Positions 1 through 5,510 of a stretch of 5,510 bases of DNA are shown here, piece after piece. Position 1 is the stretch's first letter, and every line of letters starts with the position of its first letter. The notes under the pieces were generated by a model. It saw nothing but the letters and a program-made list of their open reading frames with translations, did not search any database and was not told the DNA's origin. The position numbers and the translations under genes are program-made. Source of the stretch: Pseudomonadota bacterium (GTDB lineage: Bacteria; Myxococcota; UBA9042; PHBI01); contig SYAK01000099.1 of assembly GCA_005788935.1 (NCBI GenBank), positions 1-5,510 of the forward strand. Reading direction: 5' to 3'.

Positions 1-1020
1 CTGGTCGGACTCGGTGCCGGCCCTTTCCTCGGGACACTCCGTCCCCCAGCGCTCCACGACGCCGGTGACATCGCGCGGCCGTTCGCTCCTGAGGCGGCCC
101 ATGCGCCCGGCCGGATCGCTGGGGCCATGCCCGTGACGCGACTGCCCGGCGACGCCGAGGCAGTGCTTGTGGTCTCCGGGCCGCACGGAGGGTCGGTGTG
201 GGGCGATTACCGCGGGGCTGGGGGCGGTCTGGTCGCGCTGGCGCCGAGCTTCGAAACGTTCGTGGATGCGTGGCTCACGCTGGCCGAGGTCGAGTGGGGT
301 GTCGCGTACGGGGCCGGGGACGTGCCCGAGGAGGCGACCGAGTTGTTCGGGCAGCGCGTCCGGGCCTCGACCGGCGCCGTGCTGTCCGCGCTCGCCGACG
401 AAGCCTCCGGACCCCTGACCGAGCTCGCGCGCCGCCACGGCCCGACGCTGGCCCAGGTCAAACACCTTCATGCCCGCTTCGTGCTCGGCGACGGGGACCT
501 CGTGGCGGCCGAGCTGGCGTTCGCCGACGCCGGCCTCGTGGCGCCAGCCAACTCGGCCCTCGTCGTCCTGGGTCGCTGTGCGATTGCGGAGGCGCGCGGT
601 GACCTCGACGCGTGGGTGGCGGCCGCGGAGGACGGCCTGCTCCTGACGGGACTCGACTGGCGCGAGCGGAAGCATCTGCTGGCACAGCGGGCGCACGCGC
701 TCGAGGCGAAGGACCGCTACCCCGAGGCACTCGACGCCCACATCGACCTCTGCGAGCACGACCCGAGCGACCTCCCGGAGTGGCTCACGGTCGCCTACCT
801 GATGTGCCACTTCGGCGACTTCGATCGGGCTGTGACCTGGCTCAGGCGGATCCTCGATCTCGACACCGGCCTCGACCCCGAGCTGTCGCTGCGCGAGAAG
901 ATGGAGCAGGCGTGCGCCTCGGTGCACGCCGCCCTGCGCGAGGAAGGTTACGAGGAGGACTCGACCTCGCTTGAGGAGGCCGTGGAGCGCTACCTGCTCA
1001 CCGCCGAGCTCTGGGGCTGA
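1..1020 (+). CDS. SUKH (SMI1/KNR4-like) domain protein with C-terminal TPR-like helices, 5' end outside the window
   Basis: The frame is open from the first base to TGA at 1018-1020, giving 339 visible residues. An ATG at 127 (residue 43) could be read as the start. However, residues 1-42 are GC3-rich and continue a recognisable SUKH-like pattern: GAGPFLG at 5-11, DIARPF at 23-28, VVSGPHGGSVW at 57-67 and SFETFVDAWL at 83-92. I therefore place the true start upstream of the window. Residues about 150-300 are alpha-helical and resemble TPR units; the clearest pair is about 226-259 and 260-293, with the pattern of a small residue, an aromatic and then EAL or RAV. SUKH proteins are often immunity proteins of bacterial toxin systems, and TPRs mediate protein contacts. 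An immunity or partner-binding role is inference only. No signal peptide can be judged because the N-terminus is missing. The gene converges on the photolyase fusion gene. Confidence 0.72.
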   Translation: MVGLGAGPFLGTLRPPALHDAGDIARPFAPEAAHAPGRIAGAMPVTRLPGDAEAVLVVSGPHGGSVWGDYRGAGGGLVALAPSFETFVDAWLTLAEVEWGVAYGAGDVPEEATELFGQRVRASTGAVLSALADEASGPLTELARRHGPTLAQVKHLHARFVLGDGDLVAAELAFADAGLVAPANSALVVLGRCAIAEARGDLDAWVAAAEDGLLLTGLDWRERKHLLAQRAHALEAKDRYPEALDAHIDLCEHDPSDLPEWLTVAYLMCHFGDFDRAVTWLRRILDLDTGLDPELSLREKMEQACASVHAALREEGYEEDSTSLEEAVERYLLTAELWG

Positions 1021-1030
1021 GACCTCTGTC

Positions 1031-1072
1031 GGAGGGGGGCGCCACGCGGGGTCGCGCGGTGTGCCCCCTTTC
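1031..1072 (+). terminator. Candidate terminator hairpin between convergent genes
   Basis: A GC-rich inverted repeat starts 11 bases after the stop of the SUKH/TPR gene. The arm AGGGGGGC (1033-1040) pairs with GCCCCCTT (1063-1070), including one G-U pair, and more pairing is possible inside the loop. Only three T follow on the plus strand (1069-1071), so it is a weak intrinsic terminator by the classical rule. It lies 37 bases past the end of the minus-strand photolyase gene and could serve both convergent transcripts. Confidence 0.45.
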
Positions 1073-1108
1073 GACCTGGGGCATCGGTGGGTTTCGTCCG
1101 CGACAAGT

Positions 1109-3613
1109 TCATGTTTTCGGACCCGACCGCCGACCTCCCAGACTTCCGAGGACTCGGCCTGCGAGGGCGACGCCGGCGAGGAAGGCGCCCTCGACTCGAC
1201 CACCGGCAGCCCAGTCGCCCGTGACACCAAGCCCGGCGGCGTCATCGAAGGGGGCCTCGTCGAGCGCGTCTGCGGGTGCTCGGGCGTAGGCCCACCGTCT
1301 CAGATGGCAGGCCGCCGCGGCGAACGCGGGCACCTGAAGGATCCGTGCGACTTCGGCCAGCAAGGCGACCTGGAGGTCTCCTTCGGAGTCGCGCAGGTGC
1401 GTCTGGGACCAGACCGGGTCGGCGTGCGCGACCCAGCAGTCGAGGTCACTGCGGCGTCCGGGCTTGCTCGCGTCGCGGGCGAGCCATGAGAGGACACGCC
1501 CCGGATCGCCGTCGCGCCCGATGAACAGGCCATCGAGCGGCACATCCCGCAGCGCACCGTCGGCCGGCGTGAAGGCGAGCGCGAGGCACGGGGCGCACGG
1601 ACGCGAGGTCGCGACCTGCGAGAGCGCTTCATGGACGGGTGCGAGCAGTGCGTTGGCCTGCTCGGACGGAAGGCAGACGAGCACCACGTCAAAGTCGCCG
1701 AAGGCTTCGCGGCACTCGGCTTGACCGGGTTGCAGGGTCACGCCTGGCGGCGCCACGACCCCCTCGAGGCGATACCGGCCTGCGTCGCGTGCGATGACGT
1801 CGACACGATGCCCGAGGCGGACGGGCCCATCCTTGGCCAGATGTCGCGCGATCGCGTTCATGCCGGGGACACCGACGAAGCGCTCGACGGGCGGCACTGG
1901 GGCCATGCGGTCGAACCCTGCCCCCGCCTCGTCAAGGACCCGGATGCGCCCGTCCCAGCGTGCGACGACGCCTTCCTCGCGCCATGACGCGACGAAGCGC
2001 TCGAAGCGTTGGTCGCGCACCGTGAAATAGGGGGCCCCGAGATCCGCCTCAAGCGCCTCGCCACGGGTGCCAGAGAGCCGCCCTCCCGGGGCGCGGCCCT
2101 TGTCGAAGACGGTCACGTCGAGGCAATGGTCACGCAGGGTCCGCGCGCAGGCGAGGCCCGCCACGCCTGCGCCGATCACCGCGACACGGCCAAGCGCGAC
2201 CGAGGGCTGGCAGGCACGCGCCTCGAAGGCCGCCAAGTCGAGGCGCTCGGCGTGCTTCGCGGTCGGGCGCGAGCGGACGGCGCCGAGGACCTCCACTTCA
2301 GGCGTGAAGGCCCGGTCGAAGAGGCCGAGGCACCAGTAGAGACCGCCGTAGGAGGCGGGATCGCGACCGTCGAGCGCGTACCGGTTGTTGAGCGTCACGA
2401 GTGCTGCCCGCGCAGCCTCAAGGTCGCGCGTCCAGCCGGGAATGGCTTTGCCCCAGGTCATTCGAACGCTGTTGTGCAGCTCGCCCCGCCGCATCAAGGA
2501 CCGCTGCGCGAGGTCCCACAGGCGGTCGCCCGTCTGCCCCCGCTCGAGCCGCTCGAGGGACATCGGCTCGCGGGGATCTCCTGCGTGGACCGCCAACGTC
2601 GCGCGCGCCCAGGCCGGCAGCGCCTCGACGGTCTCGAGATTCGGCACATGGGATGCAAAGTGCCAGGCCAGCTCTCGCCATATCAGTATTTCATCAAGAA
2701 ATTTGAGTGGTCCCGGCTCTGGGCGACGCGCCGCGACCTCGCGCGCGATCCGGTGCGGTGACACGTGGCCAAAATGCAGCCACGGAGAGAGCCTGCTCGT
2801 TCCGTCACGGGCCGCGTCATCTCTGCGGGTGTGATACTCCGCCAGGGCCGAATTGGCAAATGCCCGCCATCTGGCATATCCTGCCTGTGCCCCGCCGCAG
2901 GTCCCCCGTACCGGGCCCACCGCGTGATCGATGGCACATCGCGCGATGAGGTCGGCGATGGTGCGGTCATCCAGTTGCTCGGCCGCCACGGGGGAGAACG
3001 GCAGTCGGGCGTCGTCGGGAGGGCTCGTCGGAGCGAGATCGAACCACGGAGCCGCGAGCGATACCTCCGCGAGCGAAGCGGACGCGGCCCGGAAGGTGAA
3101 GGCGCGCTCATGGCGTCCCGGGACGCTGCCCATCGGGACGATACAGGACGCATCGACGCACAGCATCGGCACCTTCACCGCCGCGAGGTGCCGGGCGAGC
3201 GCCGCCGTCCACGCCGCCAGGGGCGGGAACGGAGCGGCTTCCGTGACCACCAGAGCCGCCTCCTCGGCCAGCTGCCGAAGGTACGGTCCGCGGCTCCCTG
3301 GCCGCTCGACATGCAGCGCGTACGCCACCCCACGCTCACGAAGCTCGCGCGCCACATCGCGGGCCCCCTCGAGGATGAACGTGTGAAGGCGGTCCGACGC
3401 GTAGGGGTAACGCTCGGAGACGGCGTGATACACCAGGACCGAGGTGCCAAGCGCATCGGCCGCGGCGATAGCCGCGTCAAGCGCCGGGTTTTCGTGGCCG
3501 CGCGCGGCGATCCGCATCCAGTAGAGCACGCGCCCGCGACGCGGCGGCGCGGGCACTTCGACGCTGGCGCGGCCGCGTAGGTGTTCTGGAAGGAGGGCGG
3601 CGACATCGGTCAT
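1109..3613 (-). CDS. Class II CPD photolyase fused to a renalase-like FAD/NAD(P) oxidoreductase
   Basis: This 834-residue protein joins two flavoenzymes. Residues about 27-190 form the alpha/beta antenna domain (YWMRIAARGHENPAL at 31-45). Residues about 240-467 form the helical FAD and DNA-binding domain (SRLSPWLHFGHVS at 273-285, FLDEILIWREL at 305-315, NNRYALDGRDP at 409-419), which repairs cyclobutane pyrimidine dimers with light. W366, W387, W394, R384, N409, D415 and W427 fall at one constant offset (+6) from functional residues I recall for the Methanosarcina mazei class II enzyme, so the photolyase half looks active. Residues 475-834 are a Rossmann oxidoreductase of the COG3380/renalase-like type: GAGVAG at 481-486, GGR at 510-512, VGVPGMNAIARHL at 580-592 and a C-terminal FAD-binding GDW at 799-801. 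A minus-strand AGGA lies 9 bases before the ATG. The protein has no signal peptide and is presumably cytoplasmic. The substrate of the second half is unknown. A short cluster of rare AT-ending codons occurs at 304-311. Confidence 0.9.
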   Translation of the reverse strand: MTDVAALLPEHLRGRASVEVPAPPRRGRVLYWMRIAARGHENPALDAAIAAADALGTSVLVYHAVSERYPYASDRLHTFILEGARDVARELRERGVAYALHVERPGSRGPYLRQLAEEAALVVTEAAPFPPLAAWTAALARHLAAVKVPMLCVDASCIVPMGSVPGRHERAFTFRAASASLAEVSLAAPWFDLAPTSPPDDARLPFSPVAAEQLDDRTIADLIARCAIDHAVGPVRGTCGGAQAGYARWRAFANSALAEYHTRRDDAARDGTSRLSPWLHFGHVSPHRIAREVAARRPEPGPLKFLDEILIWRELAWHFASHVPNLETVEALPAWARATLAVHAGDPREPMSLERLERGQTGDRLWDLAQRSLMRRGELHNSVRMTWGKAIPGWTRDLEAARAALVTLNNRYALDGRDPASYGGLYWCLGLFDRAFTPEVEVLGAVRSRPTAKHAERLDLAAFEARACQPSVALGRVAVIGAGVAGLACARTLRDHCLDVTVFDKGRAPGGRLSGTRGEALEADLGAPYFTVRDQRFERFVASWREEGVVARWDGRIRVLDEAGAGFDRMAPVPPVERFVGVPGMNAIARHLAKDGPVRLGHRVDVIARDAGRYRLEGVVAPPGVTLQPGQAECREAFGDFDVVLVCLPSEQANALLAPVHEALSQVATSRPCAPCLALAFTPADGALRDVPLDGLFIGRDGDPGRVLSWLARDASKPGRRSDLDCWVAHADPVWSQTHLRDSEGDLQVALLAEVARILQVPAFAAAACHLRRWAYARAPADALDEAPFDDAAGLGVTGDWAAGGRVEGAFLAGVALAGRVLGSLGGRRSGPKT

Positions 3614-3622
3614 CGGTGCAGG

Positions 3623-3626
3623 TCCT
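3623..3626 (-). promoter_or_regulatory. Ribosome binding site of the photolyase fusion gene
   Basis: The minus strand reads AGGA here, 9 bases before the ATG at 3613-3611. This supports that start over other candidates; another minus-strand ATG at 3606 is out of frame with the gene. Confidence 0.5.
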
Positions 3627-3672
3627 GCGGGAGCGCCCGGAAGGCCGCGCGATGGTCGCCTCCCGCCGAATC

Positions 3673-3701
3673 AGCATCGCAGAAGTCGCACGCCCTGACC
3701 A
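3673..3701 (-). promoter_or_regulatory. Weak sigma70-like promoter candidate for the photolyase fusion gene
   Basis: On the minus strand TGGTCA (3701-3696) and GATGCT (3678-3673) are separated by 17 bases. They match the -35 consensus in four of six positions and the -10 consensus in three of six. This is the best pair I could find in the 148-base gap before the gene, but matches of this quality arise by chance. No light-responsive operator was recognised. Confidence 0.22.
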
Positions 3702-3724
3702 CCGCCCCATCCAGGCGGCGCCGG

Positions 3725-3757
3725 AAATGGCCGCTGTGGCGCACGGCCAGCGCGGCC
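3725..3757 (-). terminator. Candidate intrinsic terminator after the MYXO-CTERM gene
   Basis: The inverted repeat GGCCGC (3729-3734) / GCGGCC (3752-3757) encloses a second stem, TGGC (3737-3740) / GCCA (3746-3749), with a five-base loop and a two-by-two internal mismatch between the stems. It begins four bases after the minus-strand stop (3764-3762). On the minus strand it is followed by ATTTCC, a very short T run. Position and symmetry favour a terminator; the weak T run lowers confidence. Confidence 0.45.
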
Positions 3758-3761
3758 TGAC

Positions 3762-4235
3762 TCAGCCGCGACGCCGGAGGAGCATCGCGAGGGCCCCGAC
3801 GAGCCCGAGGCCGGAAGCCCCGCCGCCAGCGCAGCCACCGCCACCAGCCTCGGTCTCGGTTTCGCGCGGCGGGGTCGGCAGCGCGACTGGTCCACCGCCT
3901 GCGTCCTCACCCGCGGCGTCCGCACCCGCGGTGTCCGCGGGCTCGACGGCCATCTTCGGCCGGCACCACAGCTCCGAGAACGCGCTCGCGCCGTACGTCT
4001 GACACACTTTCTTGTAGCCTTCGGGTGTGTACTGGTCGCTGCAGGCCGTACCGTTCTCACGTCCGCTCGGGCACAGCACGCACTCCGTGCCGTCATCGAC
4101 GTGATTTTCCAACGTGCAGGCCTCAACATAGTCTTCGGGCGGTGGCACATCGGCCCTCGAAGAAGCGCCGAGAAGTGACCCCCCAGCGGCGAGGGCGGTG
4201 ACGGCGAGGGCCTTGCGAAGACTGGCGATATTCAT
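3762..4235 (-). CDS. Secreted cysteine-rich protein with MYXO-CTERM sorting tag
   Basis: This 157-residue exported protein has four parts. A Sec signal peptide occupies residues 1-28 (basic R7/K8, a hydrophobic Ala/Leu core, likely cut after SRA at 26-28). A compact domain at about 29-93 has six cysteines (C40, C52, C55, C65, C78, C91), including CVLC at 52-55, probably paired as disulfides. A low-complexity linker rich in Ala, Gly, Asp, Glu and Pro spans about 96-130. The C-terminal tag at about 131-157 is GGGGCAGGG, a hydrophobic helix and LLRRRG. That tag matches MYXO-CTERM, which in myxobacteria is processed by a dedicated sorting protease near the tag cysteine (here C135) and leads to cell-surface anchoring. 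The function of the cysteine domain is unknown. The start is supported by GGAG five bases upstream and by a well-placed signal peptide. A sigma70-like promoter lies ahead of it and a hairpin behind it, suggesting a monocistronic unit. Confidence 0.87.
   Translation of the reverse strand: MNIASLRKALAVTALAAGGSLLGASSRADVPPPEDYVEACTLENHVDDGTECVLCPSGRENGTACSDQYTPEGYKKVCQTYGASAFSELWCRPKMAVEPADTAGADAAGEDAGGGPVALPTPPRETETEAGGGGCAGGGASGLGLVGALAMLLRRRG
3893..3937 (-). repeat. 15-bp tandem repeat coding for the Ala-Asp-Gly linker
   Basis: Two adjacent 15-base units (3908-3922 and 3923-3937) read CACCCGCGGCGTCCG on the plus strand and differ at one base. A third, more divergent unit at 3893-3907 matches at 11 of 15 positions. 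They encode pentapeptides in residues 100-114 of the MYXO-CTERM protein: ADTAG, ADAAG, EDAGG. The unit length is a multiple of three, so copy changes would keep the frame and alter linker length. Confidence 0.7.
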
Positions 4236-4240
4236 GACGG

Positions 4241-4244
4241 CTCC
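4241..4244 (-). promoter_or_regulatory. Ribosome binding site of the MYXO-CTERM gene
   Basis: The minus strand reads GGAG, five bases before the ATG at 4235-4233. The spacing is on the short side but acceptable, and it agrees with the signal peptide beginning at this Met. Confidence 0.5.
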
Positions 4245-4283
4245 ACTGGATGAGGGCTACGGACAGCTCGGGTGCGCCCGCCT

Positions 4284-4311
4284 ATCCTAGAGCGCGGCGG
4301 GACGCCGTCAA
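4284..4311 (-). promoter_or_regulatory. Sigma70-like promoter for the MYXO-CTERM gene
   Basis: On the minus strand TTGACG (4311-4306) and TAGGAT (4289-4284) are separated by 16 bases. The -35 box matches TTGACA in five of six positions and the -10 box matches TATAAT in four of six. It lies in the 94-base gap between prmC and the MYXO-CTERM gene. Transcription would start near 4277, giving a leader of about 41 bases. A small GGCG/CGCC hairpin sits in the spacer. I saw no strong terminator for prmC in this gap, so some read-through from upstream is possible. Confidence 0.58.
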
Positions 4312-4329
4312 GTGGATGGACAGGCCGAT

Positions 4330-5226
4330 TCAGCCGAGCCGAAAGTCCGTCCCGACGATGATTCTGGGCAGGTCAGCATAATCCTTCCGGACATGGGTCG
4401 CCCCACAGCCGGCGTCCTTCAACATCGCGCGAACGGGCTCGACCTGATGCGCCTCGCCGATCTCGAGCAGCGCCATTCCGCCCGGGGCCAGCAGATCCCC
4501 CGCCGCCAGCTCGTCGATGATGGCGCGCAGCACGTCGAGGCCGTCCGCCCCCGCGACGAGCGCCTCGACCGGCTCGTGCTCGCGGACCTCTGGCTGCAGG
4601 GTCGCGAAGGCCGCCGCCGTGATGTAGGGCGGGTTCGACACGACGAGATCGAAGGGGGCGCCAGCCGCAGCGAAGAGCGGGGCCAGCCCCCGCGCGCGCA
4701 GGACGTGCACACGATCCGCCACTCCGGCCGAGGCCGCATTGGCGGTCGCGACGCGGATGGGGGCCTCGGCGATGTCGCCCGCCCACACCTCGACCTCGGG
4801 AAACTCGCCTGCGAGCGCGATCGCGATGGCCCCGCTGCCAGTTCCGACGTCCGCGATCCGTCGTGGGGCCTCGCGGCCACGATGCAACGCCAGGACCTCC
4901 TCGATGAGGCACTCGGTCTCGGGGCGCGGGATGAGCACGCCTGGCTCGACCGCGAGGCGCCCTTTCCAGAAGTCCCTGTAACCCATGATGTACTGGACCG
5001 GGACGCGGCGCCCACGCTGGCGCAGCAGGTCTCCGAAGCGGCGCGTCTCGTCGGGCGTCAGCGGCTGATCGTAGCGAACGTAGAGCGCCACACGGTCGCA
5101 CCCGAGCGCGTGCGACAGCAGCAGCTCGGCTTCGAGGCGCGCCTCCGGGATTTCCTTCTTCCTGAAGAGATCGCGTGCGAACTGCAGGTAATCGAGCACG
5201 CTGCGGAGGTTCGGTGGGTTCATCAT
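4330..5226 (-). CDS. prmC: Peptide chain release factor N5-glutamine methyltransferase PrmC (HemK)
   Basis: PrmC methylates the glutamine of the GGQ motif in release factors RF1 and RF2 using S-adenosylmethionine, which helps translation termination in the cytoplasm. The predicted 298 residues fit the family's usual size of about 280-290. An N-terminal helical domain (about 1-75) recognises the release factor. PVQYIMGYRDFW is at 76-87 and IPRPETE at 99-105. The SAM-binding loop DVGTGSG is at 126-132, followed by acidic D151. The catalytic NPPY at 198-201 holds the substrate glutamine amide, and REHEPVEAL is at 215-223. The frame also allows an ATG at 5295, but the ATG at 5226 has a strong GGAGG seven bases upstream and overlaps the thiE stop, while the extra 23 residues resemble no PrmC N-terminus. 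The ATG at 5223 directly after it is an equally possible start. The gene is co-oriented and coupled with thiE. Confidence 0.95.
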   Translation of the reverse strand: MMNPPNLRSVLDYLQFARDLFRKKEIPEARLEAELLLSHALGCDRVALYVRYDQPLTPDETRRFGDLLRQRGRRVPVQYIMGYRDFWKGRLAVEPGVLIPRPETECLIEEVLALHRGREAPRRIADVGTGSGAIAIALAGEFPEVEVWAGDIAEAPIRVATANAASAGVADRVHVLRARGLAPLFAAAGAPFDLVVSNPPYITAAAFATLQPEVREHEPVEALVAGADGLDVLRAIIDELAAGDLLAPGGMALLEIGEAHQVEPVRAMLKDAGCGATHVRKDYADLPRIIVGTDFRLG

Positions 5227-5510
5227 CGGAAGGCCTCCATCGCGTCCCCAACCCGCTTCGCAAGACCCTCGGACCCGACCATGCCATCGGGCCACAGGAG
5301 CGAGACGACCGCCGCGGCTGCGGCCCCAGCCCGACGGAGCTCGGGCAGCGCCGAGAGGCCGATGCCCCCGATCGCGACGACGGGACGCACGCTCGCGCGA
5401 ACGGCCTCTGCTAGCCCCCCGAGGCCAACAACCGGATCCGGATCGATCTTCGTGCGTGTCGGGAAGACAGGTCCGAACCCACGGTAATCGACGGGCTCGC
5501 CCGCGGCCGC
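5223..5510 (-). CDS. thiE: Thiamine phosphate synthase ThiE, C-terminal part (5' end outside the window)
   Basis: The minus-strand frame is open from the window edge to TGA at 5225-5223, giving 95 residues. ThiE joins the thiazole and pyrimidine phosphates to make thiamine phosphate. The visible part is the end of its TIM barrel. GFGPVFPTRTK at 11-21 is the characteristic phosphate and pyrophosphate-binding segment, followed by DPDPVVGL at 23-30, and VAIGGI at 45-50 is the second phosphate-binding loop. The related protein TenI usually lacks the GPVFPTxTK form, so ThiE is preferred. The loop after GGI has no obvious Asn, which many ThiE proteins carry there. The stop codon shares ATGA with the prmC start, implying one transcript and translational coupling. 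The gene is longer than the piece shown, since a full ThiE has about 210 residues. Confidence 0.88.
   Translation of the reverse strand, partial: AAAGEPVDYRGFGPVFPTRTKIDPDPVVGLGGLAEAVRASVRPVVAIGGIGLSALPELRRAGAAAAAVVSLLWPDGMVGSEGLAKRVGDAMEAFR
5234..5238 (-). promoter_or_regulatory. Ribosome binding site that sets the prmC start
   Basis: The minus strand reads GGAGG, seven bases before the ATG at 5226-5224 and inside the last codons of thiE. It is the strongest Shine-Dalgarno match in the window and favours this start over the in-frame ATG at 5295. Confidence 0.7.

Noticed and set aside
971..1489. Plus-strand open frame of 172 codons running out of the SUKH/TPR gene
   Set aside because: It overlaps the end of the first gene out of frame and then runs antisense to the oxidoreductase domain; no domain or ribosome binding site supports it.
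2354..2356. Loss of a key active-site Asn in the photolyase (DPASY where relatives often have DPNGY or DPNSY, residue 420)
   Set aside because: Constant-spacing alignment places the flavin-contacting Asn at N409, which is present, so A420 is probably a tolerated substitution and not evidence of an inactive enzyme.
2009..2761. Plus-strand open frame of 250 codons
   Set aside because: It lies fully opposite the photolyase fusion gene, has a biased Arg/Ala/Gly composition and no known motif.
4292..4308. GC-rich hairpin as a terminator for prmC
   Set aside because: The stem is short, has no T run on the minus strand and lies inside the spacer of a good promoter candidate.
5227..5295. N-terminal extension of PrmC to the ATG at 5295
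   Set aside because: The extra 23 residues overlap thiE, do not look like a PrmC N-terminus, and the ATG at 5226 has a much better ribosome binding site.
4312..5487. Plus-strand open frame of 391 codons
   Set aside because: It is antisense to prmC and thiE, both of which have unmistakable motifs. Its translation is Arg-rich with no recognisable domain, as expected for a shadow frame in GC-rich DNA.

Overview
The window is GC-rich, with third codon positions dominated by G and C. It most likely comes from a myxobacterium (Myxococcota). The best evidence is a small secreted protein at 3762-4235 on the minus strand that ends in a MYXO-CTERM-type sorting tag: a Gly/Cys-rich segment, one hydrophobic helix and a terminal Arg cluster. 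This tag is characteristic of that phylum. I cannot name a genus or species.

Layout, left to right. Positions 1-1020 (+) hold the 3' part of a gene for a SUKH (SMI1/KNR4)-like domain followed by TPR-like helices. The reading frame is open to the window edge, so the first internal ATG (127) is probably not the start. A short intergenic stretch with a GC-rich hairpin (about 1031-1072) separates it from a convergent gene. Positions 1109-3613 (-) encode an 834-residue fusion of a class II CPD photolyase and a renalase-like FAD/NAD(P)-dependent oxidoreductase. Positions 3762-4235 (-) encode the MYXO-CTERM cysteine-rich protein, with its own sigma70-like promoter (4284-4311) upstream and a hairpin right after its stop. 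Positions 4330-5226 (-) encode PrmC (HemK), the release-factor glutamine methyltransferase. Positions 5223-5510 (-) are the 3' end of thiE (thiamine phosphate synthase), whose TGA overlaps the prmC ATG.

All genes from 1109 to the right edge lie on the minus strand. thiE and prmC look translationally coupled. The MYXO-CTERM gene and the photolyase fusion are each preceded by about 100-150 bases of non-coding DNA and are probably separately transcribed. No shared pathway is apparent: the genes cover cofactor synthesis, translation termination, an exported surface protein, light-driven DNA repair and a possible immunity-type protein. The item most worth attention is the photolyase-oxidoreductase fusion, in which one polypeptide carries two flavin-binding modules. 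No gene-free stretch exceeds 300 bases, and I saw no tRNA, rRNA, CRISPR array or insertion sequence.
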